This document shows, in pieces, positions 56,605 to 64,000 of a DNA stretch of 64,000 nt. The stretch's first letter is position 1. Every line of letters starts with the position of its first letter. Both the position numbers and the translations under genes were made by a program. Under the pieces are notes generated by a model that saw nothing but the letters and a program-made list of their open reading frames with translations, was not told where the DNA came from and ran no database searches. Source of the stretch: Siphonodentalium dalli (lineage: Eukaryota; Mollusca; Scaphopoda; Gadilida; Siphonodentaliidae); NCBI GenBank assembly GCA_032622095.1, contig CP136063.1:215095982-215159981 (forward strand). Reading direction: 5' to 3'.

Positions 56605-59600
56605 ATGGGTATAGAATGCGGACTGCGAACTAACCTCAAGGGAAAAACCTTCATCAATGTCTATGGAGCACTGGTTTCAGAGATAGATTATATTTTCCAT
56701 CCAAAGTCTATGACAGACGTTACAACAACCAGGGTCATGAATCTCTCGTCTAACCCATCTGACCATATACCAGTTTACTTGGAACTGCATGAAAGAATAC
56801 AAATAGCAAAAACAAATAAGACTCCTGCACTCTTAGAACAAATGTGTATAAATACTACACAAAATGTGTTACATTTGATCTTAAACAAAATTGTGTAGAA
56901 ATGACACATGACATATAATTATTAAATATGTCGGTGGAATATCATCAACGTTGAATATGATTGAATATGTGAGTGTATCATAGTTATTAGATGAAATGTG
57001 TTCTATTGGAGACACAAAACTCGTAAAGGCTACCACATAACAAACAATTGGCAGCAGCTTTAAACTTTGTTATACACTATGTTTGTGTAAAAACTGAACA
57101 ACACATAATTGTGTAGCACAAAGTTTTAAAGCAGCTGCCAATGTTTTATTATGGCAGCTTTTACGAGGTTTATGTCTCAAATAGAAAATATCTCATCTAT
57201 TAAATATAATATACTCACATATTCACTCATATTCAATTTTGAGAAAATTCCACCGACACATTTATGTCATGTTGCATTTCTACACAATTTTGTTTAAGAT
57301 CAAATGTAACACATATTGTGTAGTATTTATACACATTTGTTCTAAGAGTGTGTCATTTCACGGAAAGTGAACTGGAAAAAGATCAATACTGAACTATACG
57401 CAAGCGCTGTAACACACAAATCTGCAACGCTGAAGTGTATCCCCGGCTCTACAAGCACAGTTCAACTGCAACATGCTGTGACTAAATTATCATCGGTGCT
57501 CGAGCAGTGTGCAAATAAGGCAACTACAGCGAAAAAACCATCACAGAATAAACCAAATCTTGAAGTCTGGAACAGAGAGATAGCCGCAGCCCTATATTCA
57601 AATAGAAATGCGCACAGTGGCTGGGTAAAAGCTGGAAGACCATCAGACCACGATAACATGCTTTTAGTACAAAAGAAAGAATATCGTAAGATCTACCGCA
57701 CGAAAGTTCGAGAAGCAGTCAGCATGAAGGATGCAAGATATACGGACAAGATCACGACAACAAGGGCATCTGATTCTGAAACATTCTATAAATTAATAAG
57801 TAAACAGAGAAATTCGGGAGCCGTAATGATATCCGACCTTAATGTGGACGGACAAGCTAGTGTACAGTAATGAGCAAGTACTACAAGGCTGGCATCAGCA
57901 CTTCAGCAATCTCGCTAAACCAGCAGCCAATGGCTACAATCACAATTTCCTGAAACTATGTCAAAGGGACTATCAACACATCTCAGAATGTCTACCAGAC
58001 GACAAGTTAGAAGAGGTCAGCCGTGGGGACGTGATCAATGCATTAGGATTTTTACATAGAAGAAAAGCCCAGGACATCTTTGGGCTAACAGTGGAGCATT
58101 TTATCTTTGGTGGCGAGGACCTGCTAGGTATTCTAACGAGCATAATCAACTGTATCCTGATAAATAAAGAAGTGCCTGCAAATCTCAAGATCGGCCTACT
58201 TAATCCAATATATAAACGTAAAAGCGACAAGACAGCCTCATCCAAGTATCGGGGCATCACTGTGTTACCAGTTATCCTGAAAGTTGTGGAAGTCATCATG
58301 CGTGAATACCTACGAAAATGTACTCTACCTACACAAGCTCCAACTCAAAGAGGATTCACCGCCAACGCGTTTCCACTTAATAGTGCATTGATGGTCGAGG
58401 AGATAGTCAGAGAAGGCCTGGATAACAACACACCGATATATGTAGCATTCCTGGATGCGAAGTCAGCCTTTGACGTTGTCACAAAAGAAATACTGATGAG
58501 AAAAACATACCTCACAAACACTCACGCTGTTTGCTGGTCAGTGATCGATAACCTTCACACAGACCGAAGAAAAGTGTAATATTGAAGATTTCACCAAACG
58601 AAAGAAAAAATACTGTTGACCATACATGGGATCTGGCTGGGACACAGATGCCCAATGTCGATGTGGCAGCCCATATTGGTATACTCCGATCAACAACAGC
58701 CACCAAATCAGTCATGGAAACCATACAAAATAATATAAAAAAGAACAGCTTATAGTCTAATGCCGCTTGGCTTCCATGGGGAGAATGGATTGGACCAAGA
58801 GACATGCCTTCATATTTATAGGACATATGTTATTCCCACTTTGACATATGGATGTGAAATCCTGCTACCAGAAGAAAGACACGTCAACATGCTGGAGGGA
58901 TGTCAGAAGAAGTTCGTTAAGCAGCTGCTATCTCTACCACCAAATGTAGCCAATCCTGCTATATACATACTGTCGGGTCTCCTCCCGATAGAGGCACAAA
59001 TCGACTTGAAGGCTCTCACGTTCTTCAACAATCTCACCCATCAAGTTGAATCCTCAATAGAGAAAAAACTGGCACTCCGTCAACTAATCTTGAAAGATGA
59101 GAAAAGCAACAGCTGGTTTTCTGATGTCAGGAGAATACTGTATAAATAAGAGCTATCATCTCCATTGAACTTATTACAAATGCCTGGAAGGAAATTACTA
59201 AAGACTCAGTCAACCGCTACTGGAAGAGCTACATTACTACAAGATGCCATCTGTACAGCACCTTACAACTACTAGATCCCACTACCCATGCACCAGGAAA
59301 GATCAACAACATCATTGGTGGTATGAATTCAGCTAATGACATCACAGCAAAGATTGCGGTGAAGCTGAAGATGCTGACTAACACATATACGCTAGAAATA
59401 CACAACCAAAAATTCAACATTTCAAAGTCAGAAGGGATATGCCGTTGCTGTAACTTGAAGAGAGAGACTATTGAACACCTACTGTTGGAATGTGAGATCT
59501 TAGAGTCGGTCAGAGGGTTGTCTTCAACATATATCAAGAACATATATGATGAAATAACGAAAGAGGATTTCAACAACTTGTCGACAAAGGATAAACTCAC

Positions 59601-59772
59601 AGTCATCCTGGGTAATGGGATTCACAGATTGCAGATTGAGGATTGCGAAGGGGTTGCAGCTCTGCTATCAAAACTAAAGATCAGCTGTATGCATCTACAT
59701 GTATGCTATCGCTTGCACTGTGCCAGAAAGAAGTATTCGATCGACAGAAAGAACATTGGTGGCGACGAATGA
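56605..59772 (+). pseudogene. non-LTR retrotransposon relic (EN, RT, zinc knuckle)
   Basis: Pieces in order: the end of an endonuclease domain (VYGALVSEIDYIFHPKS...SDHIPVYLEL, 56605-56810); a linker region (57367-57840); the N-terminal part of a reverse transcriptase with RGITVLP and the catalytic motif-A text FLDAKSAFD (57842-58579); then, after a deletion removing the YxDD region, a C-terminal part with YGCEILLPEE (58760-59149); and finally CRCCNLKRETIEHLLLECE, a CCHC-like knuckle (59323-59772). At least three frame changes or stops and one internal MITE insertion make it inactive. Sits antisense in the DUF885 intron. Confidence 0.8.
56828..57350. mobile_element. foldback MITE inserted in the retrotransposon
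   Basis: CACTCTTAGAACAAATGTGT to ACACATTTGTTCTAAGAGTG; arms continue through TACACAAAATGTGTTACATT and ATATTCAATTTTGAGAAAATTCCACC-type text, with a second inner inverted repeat around GGCAGCAGCTTTAAA. Family not assigned. Confidence 0.75.
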
Positions 59773-60019
59773 CCGTGCACGGTGCATTTTAACCTATATA
59801 TTTTATCCCCTAATATGGTGACGTTATGGTACCTGTAAATATGTACAGTTCACTCAACAAGTTGAGGTTGTCCGATGCTGGACGGTTGGATTACAGAAGT
59901 AAGTAATGGAGGGGTTTGGTAAAACATTTCAGCTGTAACTTTCATGCCTGACAGACACAACATTAGTTGGAAATTTTACGCCACATATACTATACTATAG
60001 GTTGAAATTGTTCTCATCA

Positions 60020-60300
60020 TCAAAGGCCTACTTAATTTTTGAATGCCCAGATCACATTATAGACTATATATATATTCCATATTATAGACCATTTGGAAGA
60101 GGAACCAAAATAAATATATATATTCCACCAAAATACGGAACAGCTGTGGCCTAACGAGTGCCCACTAAGTAATAGAGATTCTCAAGATACATCCCAAGAC
60201 TTTCCACCATTATTTACCCAAGAATGCCTCATAATTCACAACTAAGAGATAGAGTTATTCCCCTTCCATTGAGAATTGGCAGAATCGTAGATTGCGCTTA
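60020..60300. repeat. G-type dispersed repeat, partial
   Basis: AAAGGCCTACTTAATTTTTG, ACCATTTGGAAGAGGAACC and GAGATAGAGTTATTCCCCTT as in the copy at 33832. Confidence 0.5.
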
Positions 60301-60649
60301 TGTTATGTATTTATCGAGTTTTTATGAACACATGTCTGATGTGAAAGTAATACATTATATAAAGTCTGAACTAAACGCTGAGGATTGCGTGTCACTAGTT
60401 TATGGTTCATATGTTTTACTTCACCTTTGTCATGCTTTTTGATATCCGTTCTACTTCAGAAAGACCCATCTTGTGGACTTGTTGGGGTGTCAGATTCGGT
60501 GTCGTATGCCACTTCAATATATCACAATAGAGTTCCTTCCCTTTGTCTCCAAGTGTTGACAGACCATATCCGCTTCTTGTGTTCGGCATATAGGTCTAAA
60601 AAGAATCTGAATTTTAACAAGAAAACCAATGTCGGAACGGTTACGTAGC

Positions 60650-61885
60650 GTTTTTCCGAAGACCTATAACTCCGAAGGTCCGATTCTCCGAAGGTCAGAT
60701 TCTCCGACGCCCCGATTCTCCGAAAGCCCATAACTCCGAAGTCCCGATTCTCCGAAATCCCATAACTCCGAAGACCCATAACTCCGAAAGCCCATAACTC
60801 CGAAGGCCTATAACTCCGAACGCCCATAACTCCGAAGGTCTATAACTCCGAAGGGCCGATTCTCCGAAGGTCCGATTCTCCGAAGATCATGTTTTATCGC
60901 TATTAAATAGTGTACAGTCCAGTGGCGGGGTCAATGGGGCCCTAGGGAAGACCGCCCCCAAAAGACATGTCAAATGTCATGTAAACGTCAGGAAATCCCT
61001 CCTAGGCATTCAAATATTCACAGTGTTCCTGCCCAGGGGAGCCCCCGGACCAACGATTGGGGGCGACCCCTCCCGTGTATGCGCTCCCCAAATCAGGCCT
61101 TCGTGATATGCTTTCGGCATATCATATGCATGATATATCCCCCACATATGCTAATTAATGTGCACCCCTAAATGGGAACCCTGGCTCCGCCACTGGTGTG
61201 CACCGGGTATATTATAACGAAACGCTGCAAGAATGTCAGAGTAGCCTAACATGCACAGGGGCGACACGTTCTTCCCCGTTCACCCTTGTACATTTTACTC
61301 TGGCATATCATGGGCCAACGTAACGTTATAGTATCTGGTGTATAGTCAGTGGCGGGCCAGGATTCCCATTTAGGTGGGGGCAGTAGGAAAAGTTTGAATA
61401 TTTTGATGCCCCATGAACGATTTCCGGGCGTTTACATGACAATGGACATGTTTTGGTAGGGGCCCATATTATCTGAAATAGCAAGTAGAGGTTTAATGGG
61501 GGCAGTGGGAATTTTGGGACCCCTTGGCTTCGCCACTGGACTGTACACTATTTAGTAAACGATAATACCCCGATAAAACAAAATCTTCGGAAAATCGGAC
61601 CTTCGGAGTTATGGGCCGTCGGAGAATCGGGCCTTCGGAGTTATAGGTCTTCGGAGAATCGGCCCTTCGGAGTTATAGGTCTTCGGAGTTATAGGTCTTC
61701 GGAGAATCGTCCCTTCGGAGTTATGGGCTTTTGGAGAATCGGATCTTCGGAGTTATGGGACGTCGGAGAATCGGATCTTCGGAGTTATGGGCCGTCGGAG
61801 AATCGGGTCTTCGGAGTTGTGGGCCGTCGGAGAATCGGGTCTTCGGAGTTGTGGGCCTTCGTAGTAATAGGTCTTCGGAAAACCG
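60650..61885. mobile_element. palindromic element with minisatellite arms
   Basis: Left arm (60650-60890) alternates CCGAAGGTCCGATTCT and CCGAAGGCCCATAACT units of about 15-16 bp. The right arm (61585-61885) is its complement (CTTCGGAGTTATGGGCC, CGGAGAATCGG). Inner inverted pair: ATAGTGTACAGTCCAGTGGC (about 60905) and GCCACTGGACTGTACACTAT (about 61533). The spacer contains further repeats of CCACTG/CAGTGGCGG type. The antiparallel ORFs are products of the repeats. Confidence 0.75.
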
Positions 61886-62285
61886 GTCTGACACCGTCAG
61901 AAATGGTAACGCGCTCAAGATCATTTCGAATATATACCTATGATTAAGGACAATAAACGAAATTGAAATTCCCAACTACACCTTTTACCGGACTCGGCCT
62001 CCGGGTCGCAGTTCGACTTTTAATCCATCCAAAAAATTCCCATTTCTATAAATAAAACGCGCATGCGCCCACTGTATACCAGGAATCGGCGACAATTATA
62101 CACGTGGAGCGCGAAATAAGGATGAAGTTATATTTTCAATTAAGGGTCCACTCCCATCTGGAATCGTGTCTAGAGTCTAGACGCGGCGACTTTTAACTCT
62201 TTAACGATGGTTAAACATATTTTTTAAATCCTCTATAAAGTTCACATTTGTTTTTCTGAGATAATCTTAAAATGGTGCACCCAAT

Positions 62286-62919
62286 CAGGCTTGTCAACCG
62301 GTACCAGTACCGGTACCGGCGGTACTTGGCCGTTTCAACGGTACCGGTTCTGATACTCAGTACCGACGGTTCTCGTTACTCGTCAAAAACAGTAGATAGA
62401 TCAGTATAGATCGATTAAAATTGAAGGAACTTTGCTCTTTTAAGTGTGCCGCAACTGCCGCTTGCATTATGGTATGCTACTATTATATGTGTCAACGGAT
62501 GCCGAGTCTTGAAGCTATTATCATTTTATTCAACAATGTATATATGTGTCATTGACTCAATGTGTTTTACATTATAACTTATCACCTATCAGGCTGCCTA
62601 TATTATGGCACATTTTAGGTGATTGTTGTGGGTGATAAATCCAACTATTTCAGACTATACTAATGCATGTATGTCACACATTTATGCTGTGGCATACGTG
62701 CATTAGGATAGTCTGACATGGTTGTATTTGTCATCCACAACAATCACCAAAAACTGGCACAAAGTGCCATACATTACCAGTAATTACCACATTAGAATAT
62801 ACTCTTTTAAATGTGTGATATGTAGTGGAATAAACAATACAACACCGGTACCGGTACCGCAGTTCCAACGCAGTACCGGTACCGACTACCTTGTTACCGG
62901 CGGTACTTTGACAAGCCTG
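62286..62919. mobile_element. hAT-like element with CCGGTACCGGTACC repeats
   Basis: Perfect inverted ends CAGGCTTGTCAA and TTGACAAGCCTG. Subterminal ACCGGTACCGGT repeats lie at both ends, and an inner inverted repeat is built on GGTGATTGTTGTGG (about 62620-62755). The flanking 8 bases match only partly, so the duplication has decayed or is absent. Confidence 0.7.
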
Positions 62920-63028
62920 AACCAGATCGAATGTGCACAATACTACAGAACAGCTTGCGCGCAAGTCAATGTAATGGAACTATTTTTGGGAGGGAGGCCG
63001 TAGCCCTTGCACAGTACATGTAACTCAC

Positions 63029-63110
63029 TTCAAGAAGAAATTCCTTTATTTCTCCATACTTATCTAAGATGGCCTGCACGGCTGCCGCACCACGCGTTTT
63101 CAAATCAGCT
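63029..63110 (-). CDS. DUF885 exon, first one visible
   Basis: Acceptor TTTTTATTTGCAG|AGCTGATT; donor CTTGAA|GTGAGT. 82 bases: one base plus 27 codons, ADLKTRGAAAVQAILDKYGE and IKEFLLE. In the family this helix precedes the LGYDG-like segment, as here. The 5' phase requires two bases from an upstream exon, which is not identified in 63111-64000. Confidence 0.8.
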
Positions 63111-63259
63111 CTGCAAATAAAAAGATATGTTTTTTCACTCGCTAACTTATTATATGTATAGTAGACCATGCCATGAATCTCTACTTTATAGTCTCCCATA
63201 TAAGACAAGAAAACCATAATCAGAAATGGTAACACCCACAAGATCATATTATTAGCCAT
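63111..63259 (-). other. possible signal-peptide reading frame
   Basis: An in-frame ATG at 63257-63259 opens MANNMILWVLPFLIMVFLSY, a good signal peptide by eye, and the frame stays open into the 63029-63110 exon. It passes through a fragment of the 53568-type MITE and through the pyrimidine tract of the acceptor, so it may be chance. If used, it would give a protein without the family's N-terminal region. Confidence 0.3.
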
Positions 63260-63715
63260 AAATATAAATTATAAAATAAAACTATTCGTTACATGAATGC
63301 ACCGCCTCAGAATTCCGTTAAAACAACTAATCCTTCAAATTATTACAAAAAATACAGCTTATTACTGCAGGTTTCTCATTCACCACACAAGAAAGCATCT
63401 ACATGCGGATACAAAATCGGAGGCATTGTGTTCCCGCCAAGAGTGCATGGCTCAGCAATTGTTCATACCTAAACATCGAAAGCAATTAACGCGGTCATAA
63501 TAGTTACATACTGCAACTATAAGACATCCAGCGAATACACCCCCGCGAAAACCCGAAATGTGTTGTCCTGGGAGAAATCCCATCGCTATAGCTCAATTTG
63601 ACACGGCCAGATTAGCCTTCCTACAATATCCTAAAACAATAAAGCTTCTCAAATCATAGTCAACAGAACTTTCACGAACTTGGACATCGACACTTTCTAA
63701 TCGCTCTACATAAGC

Positions 63716-63966
63716 ATGGTCAGACATATCATCGAATGCTGTAACCCTGCATGGAGCCCACACAAATATCAAAGCATTGTGTTAGAGAAAATACAAAAAA
63801 AAGCAACGAAACTAGTTCGTCAAATCAAAACTCTATGCTACCGAGACCGAATGCTAAGACTCAAACTGATGTCTTTAGAATATTTAAAGGAGATCCAATC
63901 GAGGTATATAAACTGTTGAATGGTCATTACAATATCAATGCCTGTGACCTATTAGAAAGATATTAA
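63716..63966 (+). pseudogene. non-LTR retrotransposon RT C-terminal relic
   Basis: YCNPxWSPH-like text (ECCNPAWSPHKYQSIVLEKI, then QKKATKLVRQIK) switches frame near 63885 to IFKGDPIEVYKLLNG. This order is typical of the region after the RT fingers in jockey/CR1-type elements. Frameshifted and cut by the window end at the earliest. Confidence 0.7.
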
Positions 63967-64000
63967 TCGGGAAGAACAAGAGGACATAATAAAAAGCTAC

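Larger units (their letters stand above)
56480..63028 (-). other. DUF885 intron with retrotransposon and DNA elements
   Basis: Donor CTTGAA|GTGAGT, acceptor CCATTTCAG. It contains a + strand non-LTR element, a G repeat, a minisatellite palindrome and a hAT-like element. 59790-60019 and 61980-62285 are otherwise empty. Confidence 0.7.
36492..63110 (-). other. DUF885-family predicted metallopeptidase gene, 5' partial
   Basis: Exons in transcription order: 63110-63029, 56479-56393, 55785-55694, 54456-54349, 50149-50086, 48446-48342, [gap], 41840-41769, 38444-38275, 36697-36492. All splice joins but one were checked for phase and fit. The assignment rests on several DUF885 (Pfam PF05960) signatures: [74 protein letters not shown] and DVRDFHGVILNNGPLPLSV. 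The family is predicted to be zinc-dependent; HExxxGHH supplies the metal-binding histidines and the Glu of the (A/E)EGWALY region is the likely further ligand. The first 200 or so residues of the family lie outside the window. A hydrophobic C-terminal tail suggests a GPI signal or membrane anchor (inference). Substrate unknown. Confidence 0.85.

Overview
This window is nuclear DNA from a multicellular animal. Genes are split by long introns with GT..AG boundaries and matching codon phases, and the sequence between exons is AT-rich and packed with short foldback DNA transposons. The repeat style (many TTAA-flanked and TA-flanked MITEs, hAT relics, broken non-LTR retrotransposons) suggests a marine invertebrate, perhaps a lophotrochozoan such as a mollusc. 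That placement is inference; no taxon-specific gene is visible.

Two genes converge tail to tail. On the + strand, 19830-30342, is the 3' part of a CAAP1-like gene (caspase activity and apoptosis inhibitor 1). Four exons were joined by hand, all through phase-1 introns. The first carries the conserved CAAP1 C-terminal motif; the rest encode a long disordered tail rich in Lys, Ser and acidic residues, with two internal peptide repeats. Its 5' exons were not found. On the - strand, 63110 down to 36492, is a DUF885-family gene (predicted zinc metallopeptidase, HExxxGHH motif). Nine exons join in phase except at one place: the exon expected to encode the GWALYAE segment was not found between 48342 and 41840. 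The 5' end lies beyond the right edge.

The most striking pattern is shared by both genes. Just upstream of one exon in each lies a minisatellite whose repeat unit contains that exon's own 3' splice site: a 51-bp unit with about 45 copies before DUF885 exon 41769-41840, and a 53-bp unit with about 17 copies before the last CAAP1-like exon. Each array presents a ladder of decoy splice acceptors. A third array with a 40-bp acceptor-like unit lies in the next DUF885 intron.

The rest is mostly mobile DNA. I use these labels: A1, A and C are TTAA-flanked elements ending in CCCTTT/AAAGGG (piggyBac-like) that share a 68-bp perfect hairpin cassette. D is another TTAACCCTTT element without that hairpin. 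B is a TA-flanked foldback with CAGTAATGCCC ends (pogo/Tc1-like). E is a long foldback with CAAGCCTG ends. F, H and I are elements with TTAAAGG ends. G is an unclassified dispersed repeat. Three elements have 8-bp duplications and are hAT-like or probable hAT; a fourth has hAT-type ends without a clear duplication. One 1.7-kb element has a 12-bp target duplication, and there are three non-LTR retrotransposon relics. Nesting is deep: at 20.9-23.6 kb two hATs sit in a C element that sits in a D element. The first 19.8 kb has no exon I can support.
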